From Eupeodes corollae (taxonomy: Eukaryota > Arthropoda > Insecta > Diptera > Syrphidae), in the NCBI RefSeq assembly GCF_945859685.1, contig NC_079148.1:143093133-143157132 (forward strand): a DNA stretch of 64,000 nucleotides. The letters are read 5' to 3'. The notes beneath the pieces are model-generated. The model was not told the DNA's origin, made no database searches, and saw nothing but the letters and a program-made list of their open reading frames with translations. Position 1 is the first letter of the stretch; each line of letters opens with the position of its first letter. This document shows, one piece after another, positions 25,160 through 36,624 of this stretch. The position numbers were made by a program, and so were the translations under genes.

Positions 25160-26900
25160 AAAGCACTTTTCATGGAAAGAATTAGTTTTGGAGGATTTGT
25201 CAATTAAACTCAAGACATCTGGCACGACATCACGCCTCAGGTAACACGTCAATAATACAGTTCCTCAAAAATATTGTCAGAATTCGTACAGACCCTGACT
25301 GATACGTGGAAAATCTTACTTTAAATTTTTTTTCCATTTTGATCGATATTTCTAAAAGTGAGGAACTTAAAAGTGAGAAACTTAAAATAAAACTCCAAGA
25401 AAGCTACATTCTTTCCATATTTGAGGTATGACTTATTACATCATTAAGAGTACCTAGAAATGTCTTCAAATACACCAACACATTAATTTTTCGCTATTTT
25501 CAACTTACCTATATTAACCTTATTTTTTATCGGTCTTTATCTTTCTTCTAATATTTTAATGATGTTTTTGTCGCAGTTAATAGCTGAAGCTTGAAGTTAT
25601 TTGAAATTCAAAACCATTTCTCTACGTGATTTCATTTGGAGTGACCTCGATTTGCCCACCTTCCCCTATTTAGAGCTCAAAACAAATATCTTGTTTACAA
25701 TCACGGAACTTTTATACTACTCGACTCGTACTATGGGAGTCAGTTGAGTGGTATTTTTCTTTTTAATTTTATTTTGTTGTTTTTGTTGTTGTTGTAAAAT
25801 GTTTATAGTATCGGCCCCGACTATGCAGCAAAAATGTACATACCTTGTGTAGTGTATATATTTTACATTGAGTTGAGATTTGTTTTGATTCATTCACCTT
25901 TGGTTGTGCATTTGCAGTTCGTCATTATTTTTATTTGTATTTTTATTTTGTTTATTTGTTTCTTTTTCCTTATAAAACAAAAAACAGGTATACAATTAAG
26001 TGTTTGCATTTGTCATGAATTCCAAGACCAGCAAATCAGGAATACACTAATAAACCAACATTAAAAACAAAAACAAAAAAACATATATTCAAAAAAAAAA
26101 AACTTTTGTTTAAAAAACGAAACAAAAACAGTATTGAAACTGTACAATGTTGCAAACATAAATTCTTTAATTGAAACAATTCAATGTGCTGCTTTTATTT
26201 ATTGGCTAAGGCTCTTTAGTCAAATGTAGCCCCAGGTCCGGATGGACGACGACGAAGACAAAGCGACGTTTAGTAAGAAACTTTATTTATAAGCATAGGT
26301 TTTTCTTATAAAGTTTGAAGTTTGACTTGACTTTTATTTTTTGTTAGTTTTGGTCTTAGCCTTTCGTGTTTTTGAGTTTGTTGGTTTTGAACATATTCCG
26401 GTAAGAATTGGAATTTCATTCAAAAAATAATTTATACGGAATTTTGTTTTATGTATAAATCAATGAAATGTTAATTTAGGTTTTATTTATTTACTTCTTA
26501 AATAAAAGAAGAAAGTAGTTTGATATAAATTTATGGCGATTAAAAATAGTTTTAGAATGCCATAGAGAATTAATAAAATAAATGTCAGATTAATTGAAGA
26601 AGGTAAACTTGTTTTTTTTTTTTGGTTTCTTTAAGGAGCCTGGTGGTCGCGTTTGACAAGCGTGAAATAGATCCAAGTCCAATCTAAAATATTTTAAATT
26701 GTTGTTAAGGCTTTTTTTATTTTAAAAGTTGTTTTTGTTGATTTATATTCTTTCAAAAACAAATTAAATCAAAATAAAACAAGACAAAATAGAACATTCA
26801 CTTGGGCGTATGCTTACTTTTCTTGGTGAAAATTAAAATATGACAAATATTTCAAGGAAAATTAATGCTCTATTCTGTGAAATAAGATTGACCCACAAAT
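25160..26900. other. AT-rich intergenic DNA, no gene seen
   Basis: No supported gene. GTTGTT microsatellite DNA occurs at 25770-25795 and a small CG-rich patch at 26230-26270. Confidence 0.45.
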
Positions 26901-26910
26901 TAGGGACAGT

Positions 26911-26921
26911 TAGATTTAAAT
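26911..26921. repeat. target-site duplication, left (TAGATTTAAAT)
   Basis: Perfect 11-bp match to 27132-27142, bracketing SINE copy C. Confidence 0.85.
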
Positions 26922-27131
26922 AATGGTTAGTTCGTTGGACTGTCATGCCAGAGGTCTTGGGTTCGACCCCTGCCTATGCCATCTAAGTTTTCACGGCATT
27001 CAAATCCTCCAAGAGTAAGTCCTGCCATGTATGGATTTGGCTTAAGACTGTAGATCCCCTCCATCTCTGACAACAGTTGTTACACACACGAATGGTTAAG
27101 AGCTGGAAGTCACTAGGCCCTATTTAATTTA
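26922..27131 (+). mobile_element. tRNA-derived SINE (copy C) with target duplications
   Basis: The tRNA-like head has an A box TGGTTAGTTCG at 26924-26934 and a B box GGTTCGACCCC at 26960-26970. The body shares ATCTCTGACAACAGTTGTTAC, AGCTGGAAGTCACTAGGCCC and an AT-rich 3' end with the other copies. Perfect 11-bp duplications (TAGATTTAAAT) flank it, so this is a defined insertion of 210 bp. The intact boxes and perfect duplications suggest it is the youngest copy here. Confidence 0.88.
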
Positions 27132-27142
27132 TAGATTTAAAT
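27132..27142. repeat. target-site duplication, right (TAGATTTAAAT)
   Basis: Right partner of 26911-26921. Confidence 0.85.
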
Positions 27143-27224
27143 TTGAGATGAAAGCAGACTTCTTGGGCTTAAATTATTAAATTAAACAAAATGATTTTTA
27201 AAAATGTGCATCTATTACTAAAAA

Positions 27225-27252
27225 AATTACAATAACTTCCTATGGAAAGTTA
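27225..27252. repeat. fragment of the 1-kb repeat family terminus
   Basis: ATTACAATAACTTCCTATGG followed by AAAGTTAAC nearly repeats the right-end hairpin at 62075-62100. It is an isolated piece of that family's end. Confidence 0.55.
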
Positions 27253-27629
27253 ACAATGTGACATACGTTTTTATTTTAAAGTGTGGTCCTTATTCGAAGA
27301 ATCAATTATTTGAACCTGTAACTGCTAGAAAGCATTAAATCATTTTAATATTAAAAATTTAGGGTTTTATGACAGTTTAAGAAATAAGTAAGCAAATGTA
27401 ACTACAAATAATTTTGTGAGCAGCAAACATATTTCGGTATTGAGGTAGGCTCAACACTATATGTAGACTTTGGCGTCTTCAAGATCTACTTAAAATAATT
27501 GGAATAGAAAAAAAAATCCGAACATTGTTTTAAGGTATAATTTTAAGTTTTTCAATAAAATTTAAGAATCACATTTGTTAAATTGGAAATGTTGACATTT
27601 CTCGAAGTCGGTACGTGCGTGTGCACTTA

Positions 27630-27650
27630 CACTACCGGTCAAAAGTTTGA
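27630..27650 (+). repeat. left inverted repeat of the Tc1-like element
   Basis: Contains GTCAAAAGTTTGA, preceded by the TA target dinucleotide at 27628-27629. Confidence 0.85.
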
Positions 27651-28041
27651 GACCACCTTCAAAGGGTTGGTTTATTTGTACCTGGCGCTTGGGTTTATGA
27701 ATGAATATAGTATTTTTTTACTTGCATTTTCAACTTAGACCATTCATAAAAGGTGCTAGTGAAAAAACCCCAGATATTAATCCTTTTCTGTAAATTATGA
27801 GGAATTTTGTGAAAAAGGTAAAAAACCCAGTATTGGGCTTTTAGTATCTATTTGGATTTCTCATAGTTTTTATTTTATATGACTTTTTACATTCAATTTG
27901 GAATTTTTTTATGACTGTGGTAATATTAAAGGGTAAAAATTTGAATACCTACATATTCAGGATTTTGTATATAATGCTCGGTTTAATCCTATTTAAATTT
28001 ATTCGAGACTGTGATCTTCTCCAGTAAACAAAGTGCGCATT

Positions 28042-28980
28042 ATGGGAAAAGTTAAGGAATTAACTATTGAAACTCGATCTGCGATTATGTCCCTTATTGA
28101 AGAAGGCTATTCGCAAAGAGAAATCGCCACAAAACTGAAGATATCCAAAGTAGCAGTTCACAAGGCCATACAGCGTTACTCTATTACCGGCGGTTTTAAG
28201 GATAAACCGGGGTCAGGACGACCTAGAGTTACGACGAAAACCGAAAATCTGAACCAGAAATACACGCCGAGATCAAAGAAATCCGGGCATTGTTGTCTGT
28301 ATCAACGATACAACGAAGGCTAGGGCATGCTGGACTTTTTGGGCTCGTTGCAGTGCGAAAACCACTTCTACGAACCCAAAACAAGATCAAATGGTTGGAA
28401 TGGGCCAAAACCCATAATGATTGGACAGATGAAGACTTCAACAGAGTCTTATAAAGCTATGAGTCCAAGTTTTAGATATTTGGATCAAATCGCAGGGTGT
28501 ACGTCAGAACAGAAGATGATACCAGACTGTTTGTTCCCTGTAAAGCATGGAGGCGGTTTAGTAATGGTGTGGGGATGTTTTTCCTTTGATGGAGTAGGAG
28601 ATCTAATACGAGTGATCTGAAGAATGGATAAAGAAGTCTATAAAACGATATTGGAAGACCACGTTTTGGTATCTAGACTCCGATTAATCGGTGAAGGTTT
28701 TGTATTCCAGCAAGACAATGACCCGAAACACACTTCAAATCTTTGCCGGGGATACCTGAAACAAAAAGAAGACAAATTTTAAAAGTAATGGTATGGCCAC
28801 CACAGTCTCCAGATATTAACCCCATTAAGCTCTTATGGGAAGAGCTTGACAGAAATGTCCGGAATCACCACATAACATCGGAATCTCCTCTTTGGGAAAC
28901 TCTACAAAATTGATGTAATAATATTCCAAAAGAAAAAATACAAAATCTTGTAAGAAGATTGAATTGTAAAAAAAAATATT
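28042..28980 (+). pseudogene. Tc1-like transposase, broken
   Basis: The start is the ATG at 28042 (MGKVKELTIETR). The first 65 residues form the paired-like DNA-binding domain: helix-turn-helix (GYSQREIATKLKISKVAVHK) then the GSGRPR hook. The catalytic core follows in other frames: KTHNDWTDEDFNRVL, GGGLVMVWGCFSFDGVG, QQDNDPKHTSN and WPPQSPDINPIKLLWEELD. Relative to the DD34E family, the first Asp (28458-28460) is Tyr and sits two codons after a TAA stop. The middle Asp (28714-28716) is intact. The final Glu (28827-28829) is Lys. Frameshifts also occur near 28250, 28320 and 28780. It is not functional. Confidence 0.9.
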
Positions 28981-29190
28981 GAATTTAAAGGAGGGTTTTT
29001 TGATGAAAACTCAATTAAGAGCTTTTATTGGTTTTTTAAATAAATATTTTATGTTTAGTACAAAACTAGTTTATATTTTTCTATCATTTACAACTGGACA
29101 TGCTTTTCACTTTTTTCACGTATTAACTTTTTTCCTAAAACTTCAGTTTAGGGGTTAAAAATCGATATTTATCAAATTTCAAAGTTAATT

Positions 29191-29211
29191 TCAAACTTTT
29201 GACAGGCAGTG
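29191..29211 (-). repeat. right inverted repeat of the Tc1-like element
   Basis: TCAAACTTTTGAC complements the left end; the last bases GGCAGTG diverge at two positions from the left end. Confidence 0.85.
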
Positions 29212-30740
29212 TTCTTCCGTACATTCGTAAGTTTTTGATAACATTTCTTCAGCTATGCCTACCTCAGGAACCTGCAGATAAAAATATCAAGATATGCAGA
29301 AAGTACTTACAGAAAAAAGTACAAATTTGGTTGACTATAAAACACTATTGACTTCAACAAGATTTTATAGTACATATTTATTTAAATACTATAACTGGCC
29401 AAAGTCAGAATGAGAGAGAGTACGATTTTAAATGTGTGTATACCTTCCTTTAAGTCTTCTAAGCATTGTGTCTCATGTCTTCGTTTGATGATTTGGATCG
29501 CCAAAGGTCGAAAAAATCTTTAAAAAATTGCTGATGAATGCGCATTTTTCCAATCCTATCTCTGCAACTGTAGAGTGCAACTGTTGGTTGATACTGTTGG
29601 TAAAGGTGTTTTTGTTTTCAAAAAAAATTTAAATAAATAGCTGTTACCTCGAATATTTTATAACAAACGATTAAATTACTTCCAAAACTATTTTATGCAA
29701 CAAAAAATAGGGTTTTTGAAATGGTCAAAAAGAATTTTTGATTAATATATTGTTTTAAAACTTATTCCTTCTCATAAAAAAAATTTGTTTCTTAACATTT
29801 GGTACAATTAATAAAACTATCAAAAATACTACCAACAATTGTTAAATGACTCAAATATCTTGAAAAAAATTAAATATTTACTTTAAATTTATATAATTCT
29901 GTAAAAAATGTTATTTTTGATATTATGTTATTTACTAAGAAACATCCAATTCAAAAATAGAACCTTAAAAATAGTAATATCATTTGGTAAACTTTTCGAC
30001 GAAAAGATATCCACATTAAAAATATTTTACCATGTAATTAATATTGTTGTTAACATTTAATTATTTGTTTCTGAAAACCTAACTAACATTAAAAAAAACC
30101 CAAGGCAACCAAAATCTTTAAAAACTGAGAAGAATGGAAAGATATTGACTTTTTTGTTTATGATCATTGCTGGCTTTGTTCATCTTGTAAAAAGGGTTTG
30201 TTTTTATTATTTTATAAGAATAAAATATTTTAAATTGAATAAAAATTCAATTAGCAATTTTTTAAGAAAAATTAAAACATAAAACAAAATAATATTACAA
30301 GGACTAAAAATAAAAGTTTGACTTAATTGTCTTGAAAATAAACAAAATTACTGATTTCAAATCTTGCTGTTAGTATTTTGTAACTGTTCAAAATTGTGTT
30401 TTTACATATGTATGTAAATTAAATTGGAAAGAGAACAGTTAAAACTTAAATGTTTGAGTTTTTTGACCAAATTTTATACTCGTTACAAAAACTATCACTT
30501 AATTTTGATTTTTACGTAAAGTAAAGTCCTACCTAAGATGGTTGGGTCGAGTCACAGTGTGTTTAGCAAACAGCCTCCTTTCGTATAGATGATTTTCTGG
30601 AGAAATTATCCTTCTTTTTTAAGCTCCATTCAATACAATAAATTTAGCCTTCTTCTAACACTTTAGCAAAAGTAAGTACTTACTTAAAAGTCTCCTTGTC
30701 TTAAACCTAGCATGATACTATTTTCTTATAAAAAGTGACA
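29212..30740. other. AT-rich intergenic DNA, no gene seen
   Basis: Very AT-rich. Stretches such as GAAAAATCTTTAAAAAATT near 29510 and 29600-30000 recall the 1-kb repeat family but are too decayed to assign. Confidence 0.4.
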
Positions 30741-30754
30741 TTATCTAAAAACTG

Positions 30755-31650
30755 CTAACTTCGCATCCTGCTTGTCGATTTGTCTTGCTTAAAAAATTTG
30801 TAGGTTTTCGTGTTTTGTTAAAAAAAGTTGTCAATTGAGTTATTCTAAAAACTTTTAAAATTAATAACAATGTTTTGCATATGACAAAATAGTTTGATTT
30901 CAAAATCTATTTTTGTTAATGAGATTTTTAGTCGTTAACCAATTCTTACCAATTTTAGTAGCATTTATTTAAAGTCAATACTTTCCATTGTTCACGTCAT
31001 ATCGAGAACCCAACATCATTTTTACCAATTTTTGTAGATTTTATTTTTTTATGAAAAAACAAACTTTTGAATTTTTATAAAAAAAAATAATATTTTCTGT
31101 GAAATAAAAAAAATTTGAAGACAATACTTTTAATTTTTGAAAAGACATTTCAATCGAAAATTAATTTTTACCAACTTTTATTAATTTTTTGTTGTAAAAT
31201 AATTGTCAATTTGATTTTTCTCAAAATTTTACCAGATGTTAAAAACATTATTTGTCTTTGCACAAAATTGTTTAAGAGATGAAAGTTTTAGTAAAGTTTT
31301 CGAGGTGACATCATTTTTTTTGCAGTTTTTTTGATTTATAAAAAAGACGTGGATTTTTTCCCAAAAATATACTGGTTCGGTTTCACGTTACAATTTATAA
31401 TATAAAATTTTATCAAGTCTATAGTGTCATTGGTTCATGATATATTTAGAGTTAACCAAAACGTTCACCTTTTTTCAATCTGATATGGTAAAAAAAAACA
31501 GCCACGTAATTTTCTTGAGAGTCCTTTCTGCATCTTTCTGCCTTATATTCGTATAACAAAATTTATTTTAAGTCGATATCTCTTCTTGTTCTTGAGCTAT
31601 TGACGACTAAAAAAACGTCGCGAACGTTCGGAAGTACAAACCCATAATTT
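30755..31650 (+). repeat. unclassified 0.9-1 kb repeat, copy 1
   Basis: Collinear with 61069-61990 (plus) and with 57400-58348 (minus). Shared blocks include TGTCGATTTGTCTTGCTTAA, TTGTAGATTTTATTTTTTTA, AATATTTTCTGTGAAATAAA, TTTTTACCAACTTTTATTAA, AATTTTCTTGAGAG and CTTTCTGCATCTTTCTGCCTT. AAAAACGTCG(C/T)GAACGT lies near the end. No reading frame is conserved between copies, so it looks non-autonomous. Its left border is near TAACTTCGCATCC. Confidence 0.75.
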
Positions 31651-33940
31651 TGATATTCCTTATTTGCCCTTTTAAAGTAATAATATCCTGTTTAAATAAT
31701 CGCTTAAAAGAAAAAAATTTAAGTTATGTCTTGGAGCCAATTTTGTATTTTTTTTGACAACTTAACCACTCAAGGTACCGTAAAAAAAGCCCAGTGAAAC
31801 AATACCAACTTCCAAAAATTGGCCTTACTACGCTTTACAAAATTAAAAAAAGTTAATTCCTGAAAGTTGTCTTGCGTTCTCTTGACCTTCTTTCACGGCA
31901 CCGTCATTTAAGTACAAAAAAAAAAAAAAACAAATTATTGTTGGATTTGACAAAATTGTTGAAACATTAGTTTTTTTATTTTTCCATTACTTACTTTAAA
32001 ATATTTAAACACAAAGCGGTCGTTATGATAATAAAAAGCTTTTAATAGTCTTAACGTCTTTTTGATTAAAACGAGAGAAAAAATAGATTTTTACTTTTAG
32101 TTTTAGAGTTTTACATTACATACCTCTTAACTTACAATTTAAGGTAGCAAAAATATAAACATATAACACAAAAGAGCGTACACACCTCCATTTAAAAACT
32201 GTTCTTATTCGAAAATATAAAATTTGTTGTTCTTTTACATATGAGCAAATGAAAAACGAAAACTTTTTAAATGAAATATAATTTCATAACCTTCTTTATA
32301 GAAAATTAAATTATAGTTAAGTTTAATCCATTTCCAATATCATTAATTTATAGTGAAAAAAGACTATTCTGTTCTTCTGCCTTTGTCTAACTTAAGACGC
32401 TAACTTAATCTGACAATGAACTCTTAATCAAATATTTCTAGACTAAAATAAAAGCAACTTTATTAATAAACTTTACTTTTCTCAGGTTAAATACGTTAAG
32501 TATTTTAATTTTTAAAAACGTGACTTTAAAGATACTTTAAATAAAATTACCAAAGAAAAAGAGTGAACATTTTTCTCAATAAACATCCTCTATCAATAAA
32601 ATCTCCTAAATCCTTGTAACATTTAAACACTTCATAAATACTTTTTAGTAAGAATTAAAAATAACTATATTGATATTTTATAGTTTAAGTAACGAAAACA
32701 ATATTGTCGTAAAAAATAAATATAAATAAAAATTAAGTACCAATCTTTAAGTGTCTATTAATTAAGTTATAAAATCTCAGTTTCATTTTTATTTAATTTT
32801 TGTAATTTCCTGCTCAATAAGTAGACAAATGAATTGTACATGTACTCAAACACAAATACTCTTCTAACCTCAAAAACAGTAAAAATTTTATAGGTGATGA
32901 TAAAATTTGTTAAGTGCTTAGAATAACACTTCTAATTCTATACGTGTACACTACCAACGTATCTATATTTACTTCTTGACTTCTTTAACGTCTCATTGAA
33001 AGAATCCATTCCCAGCTGTTACACTTCAATCTTCGCCCTTTGCATTAAACAACGTCAACCCAATGTATACACACCCTAAATGGAACGGAACAAATGTTCC
33101 TTAAAATTATTTTAATTCTCCTCCGTACACATGAGGTTTCTTTTCTTCCCCCAAAAATGCTGTACTCATTTCCTCGTTCTATTTTATGATAATTTTATTG
33201 CTAAATACTGCAACATCATCATCATCACCCGAAAAAAGAAGGTCTATAGTGTATATATATCCCAGCAATCAATTACCCATTAACCCAGTGTAAACATATC
33301 CCAATAAATCCCCATCCCACCCAAAAGGAAAGAATATTGTCTTTTGGCGAAAGAAAGACAAACAGCCGAATTTTTATTACTCGATTAAATCGGAATTCAA
33401 AATGCACACAAATCATATAAAGACAAAAACCCCCTCCCAAAAAAAAAACGGGACATAACGGAAATAAAGTTAAGTTTACACTTTAATTTTAATTGATGGC
33501 GTTCTATAATGTGTGTTATGTCCACCACACAATAGAAAAATGCGATCTAAGGTATAAGAATTTTATGGACTCCCAAAATCATGCCCGTACTTTTTCTCGG
33601 AGAATAAATTTACGATTTACAATTTACGATCATCTTTAGCTTAACTTGACACCGCTTTTTCTTTTGGGAATGGCGCCCTCCCTTTTCTAATAAATCTATC
33701 GGAGGTCAAACATGTTTTTGATCCCCATAACGTTTTATGACACTTTTATGGTTTCTTGTTGTTGTTCTTTCCATTTGTTGTTGGTTTAGTGTCGAAATTA
33801 AAAATAAAGAAGCGCATCAGGGTGTATGCGGAGTGTTTGAGGGTTCAAAAAGGTTACGGTTACGGCTCGGCTTATCGAGCATAATATTTACCTTCCGATT
33901 TTTCATGGTGTCCTATTTTGTTTTTAACTAAGTTTTACAC
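31650..33940. other. AT-rich DNA upstream of Rabaptin-5
   Basis: No protein gene is supported. The 64-aa frame at 33737-33931 is not conserved-looking and ends at the splice acceptor region. The gene's promoter and first non-coding exon should lie here or further upstream, but I cannot place them. A short ATC microsatellite lies at 33212-33228. Confidence 0.45.
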
Positions 33941-33948
33941 TCTTTCAG
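33932..33948 (+). promoter_or_regulatory. Rbpn-5: 3' splice site of a 5' UTR intron
   Basis: A pyrimidine-rich tract ending TCTTTCAG at 33948 lies 26 bp before the start codon. It indicates that the coding exon is preceded by a spliced, non-coding first exon somewhere upstream. Confidence 0.6.
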
Positions 33949-33974
33949 ATTTAGGAAAAGAAAATTAGAAGACC

Positions 33975-36409
33975 ATGGAAGAAGAAGTGGGACAGGAAGC
34001 GAGCGGGACAATTCCCCAGGAAGACGGTAAGTTTTACAGTTTTGTTTAAATAGGACAGTCTTTGAAATATTTGAGTGCCCTTAGATATTTATAAGAAAAT
34101 CCAAATGCTTGAAGCTGAGAATAAAAAGATGCACACTGAGTTCAATACCCAACGAGCCAAGCTTAAGGACCTTTTCATTCAGAAGGAAGCCGATTACGCC
34201 AACTGCATGGCGGAGAAGAACGCCATACAGCGGGAACTCGACGAACTAAAGAGCTTGGTTTTAGTAGCCGAATGTCGATCTGACAATGAGAGGGAGTTGA
34301 GTGATTTGAGGTCTAAGGAAGAGATATCTTCTTTGCAGCTTTTACTTCAGGGTTGGTATTGAATCTAAGCTTCCCTCTGATTTTGTTTCTGATTCTTCTT
34401 TAACTTTAGAAACGATGGAAGAATCTTCGATCTGTAAGGCAGAGTTGGAAAATCTTAAAGAAGATAACAAACGTTTGAGGCAAGAAAATCGAGAGTTGAA
34501 AGAGGGCATTATTCAACTGCAACAGGTCTGTTTTGCCCTTTGATTCACTTAAGGCTCTTTTGTTACAAGAAGGTGCTATATTTTTTTTTTTCTAGGAACC
34601 TACAAGTCTTGCAGTTTTGAGTCATGTTAAGAAAACTCTCGCACGTAAGTTAGGCGCTGAGTCCTCAAGTCATGATACGCTAGATGATTCTATGCGGAAG
34701 GTAAACAAATATGTACGTAACCAAAATGGAATTCGATGTGAATGTCTTTTTTATTTTTCAAAATTTATACAAATCAATAAAATTTCCCAGAAAAGCACAG
34801 ATAAATCTTAAGTATTGTTATTTTTTTGATATTTAGGCTCAGGAAGACGCCGAAGTCCTTAGATCATTGGTTGTTCCTTTGGAAGAAGAAATCAAGGCAT
34901 TGAAGGAGAAACTCCGTTCTACCGATGAAGAACTTCAGGGGCTTCATAGCCAGAAAATATCTCCTCAAGTCGTTACAAGCTCAGTGGTGGTGGCTCCAGT
35001 TGGAGTTCCACAACCAATCGATGTTGTTGCTGCTTCAGTAAATAATTCTGTTAGTAAGTCAACTTCAATGGAATTTCAATGCGAGTCTTGTCGCAATTTC
35101 GATGAAGAACTTCAAAAGACCAAGCATCAACTTTCTCAGAGCCAATCAAAGATAGAAGCTTTGAAAAAGAATATCGAAGAATCAGCTGAGGATATAAAGA
35201 AAGAAGCCGCACTTCGCAAGGATCTCGAGGATCAATGGCAGGAGAAGCGAGAAGCTCATAAAAATGAGGTGCAATACCTCAAAGAACATGTCAAGAAAAG
35301 CGAAACAGAGCTGATGGATCTTCAGCAACAATTTCTTGACGCTAAGAATGAGATAACAACACATTTGCTGCGACTCTCTGACGATCGTGAACGGGTCAAC
35401 AAACAGCTTGAGACATTACAAGCTGATAACGACTATTTGTCAGGAAGATATCTGGCAACTGCTGAAGAAATCGAGAATCAGTACATAAACTTACCGAACA
35501 ATGTCGAAGAATTACATGAACTATTGTTGCGTCAGCAAAATGACTTTATTCAAGCTCGAGTGGGATGTGAATTTGAGAAACAGAAATGTGTCAGCTATGC
35601 TGACGAGGTGCAGATCTTGAGAGATCAGTTAGACGCCAATATCAATGAGAAAAGGGCTTACAAGAAGAAGGTTCAGTCCGAGATGAAGTCTTTGCAGTAA
35701 GTTTTCAGAAATAGTTTCCTGACAGAAAGTGAGTTAAGCTGTTTTTTTTCCTATAGGGATAGATTGACAGAATATTTGTTAACTCAACAAAAGTACGAGA
35801 CTATGAAGAACACTTTTGAAAGGAAAGAATCAGAACTTAACAAACAGATTTCGGAGTTCCGTGTCCAAGTTATTGAATTACAGGAGATGAATGTAAAACC
35901 ATTGACAAGTTGTGGGTAAATTCGTCATTATTTTTTTTTAATTTTTTCTTTAACAGGAAAAACTTAGCCGAATCAATGTCGAATATAAATCAAAAATCAA
36001 GAATCTTCAAGACGATTTAGCTACAAGTGAGCATGTTCAAAGAGATTTCGTGAAGTTGTCCCAAAACTTACAGGTAACTTAACGAAACTTGCTTTTTGTT
36101 CTTTGTCTATTCTTAGAATCGACTTTTTTTCAGATAACAATTGAAAAATTCCGACAACCCAATGCTGAAGTTCGCTGGCAAGATGACGAAGATATTGACA
36201 ACTGTCCAAATTGTAATTGCTTATTTACAGTTACTCTACGCAAACAGCATTGCCGTCATTGTGGTGTTATCTATTGTGATAAATGCCTAAATAAATCAGT
36301 TCCATCAGGTCCAAGGCAGAAGCCAGCTAGAGTATGTGAACTTTGTCATACTTTGTTAGCTCCAAATGCTGCTCCCTACTTCAGTCAGGAGCCACCACAA
36401 TCCCCATAA
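33975..36409 (+). CDS. Rbpn-5: Rabaptin-5, Rab5 effector with C-terminal FYVE finger
   Basis: Eight coding exons join in frame to 642 codons plus stop: 33975-34026, 34085-34351, 34410-34525, 34596-34700, 34837-35696, 35757-35892, 35957-36073, 36134-36409. Introns are 58-136 bp with GT/AG ends; the donor after exon 2 (GTTGGT) and after exon 6 (GTAAAA) are weak but only they keep the frame. Rabaptin-5 binds active Rab5 and its exchange factor on early endosomes and promotes endosome fusion. Support: residues 20-105 contain FNTQRAKLKDLFIQKEAD, residues 146-200 contain LARKLGAESSSHDTLDDSM and DAEVLRSLVVPLEEEI, and 536-551 is SEHVQRDFVKLSQNLQ, all rabaptin-like. Most of 20-550 is predicted coiled coil, broken by a Val/Ser/Pro linker (221-258) and a CESC (262-265). 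Residues 566-626 form a FYVE finger: W566xxD, Cys pairs 575/578, 591/594, 599/602, 619/622, and RVC. Its basic core reads RKQHCR, not R(R/K)HHCR. The start was chosen because the exon has an in-frame ATG just after a splice acceptor; the true N-terminus could differ by a few residues. Confidence 0.93.
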
Positions 36410-36600
36410 ATAAAAAAAGGAGGTGGCATAAGAAATGACGTTTGAAGTTTTGAGACGAAAAGAATTGAAAATTTTCCGGACTGTGTCCATATTAGTAATT
36501 TAAGGATTTTAAAATTAATGTTTTTTTTCTTTTGTTTAAAATATGAATTATCTGATATAATAAAATATAACGGTTTAAAACCATTTACTGCATTATAAAA
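36410..36600 (+). terminator. Rbpn-5: 3' UTR and polyadenylation signal of Rabaptin-5
   Basis: After the TAA stop come two AATAAA hexamers, one overlapping the stop region (about 36409) and one at 36559-36564 followed by an A/T-rich stretch. The second is the better-placed poly(A) signal. The UTR is short and ends just before the satellite array. Confidence 0.5.
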
Positions 36601-36624
36601 AAATTAGTGTTAAATAATTTTTGA

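Larger units (their letters stand above)
27630..29211 (+). mobile_element. Tc1-like DNA transposon, inactive
   Basis: A 1582-bp element bounded by inverted repeats. The left end (27630-27650) and right end (29191-29211) share GTCAAAAGTTTGA, with mismatches nearer the termini (CACTACCG versus CACTGCCT). The left flank is TA, the target of this superfamily; the right flank is TT, so one duplication has mutated. It contains a transposase pseudogene. The size (about 1.6 kb) fits Tc1-type elements. Confidence 0.9.

Noticed and set aside
26922..26995. Possible genuine tRNA gene
   Set aside because: A and B boxes are present but the acceptor stem does not pair, and the sequence continues into a repeated SINE body flanked by target duplications.
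33737..33931. 64-aa frame just upstream of Rabaptin-5
   Set aside because: It ends where a pyrimidine tract and splice acceptor begin, has no rabaptin-like content and is most likely intron.
35697..35756. In-frame stop at 35698-35700 as the true end of a shorter protein
   Set aside because: The TAA lies inside a consensus donor (GTAAGT), and splicing to 35757 restores a frame that continues into clear rabaptin sequence and the FYVE finger.
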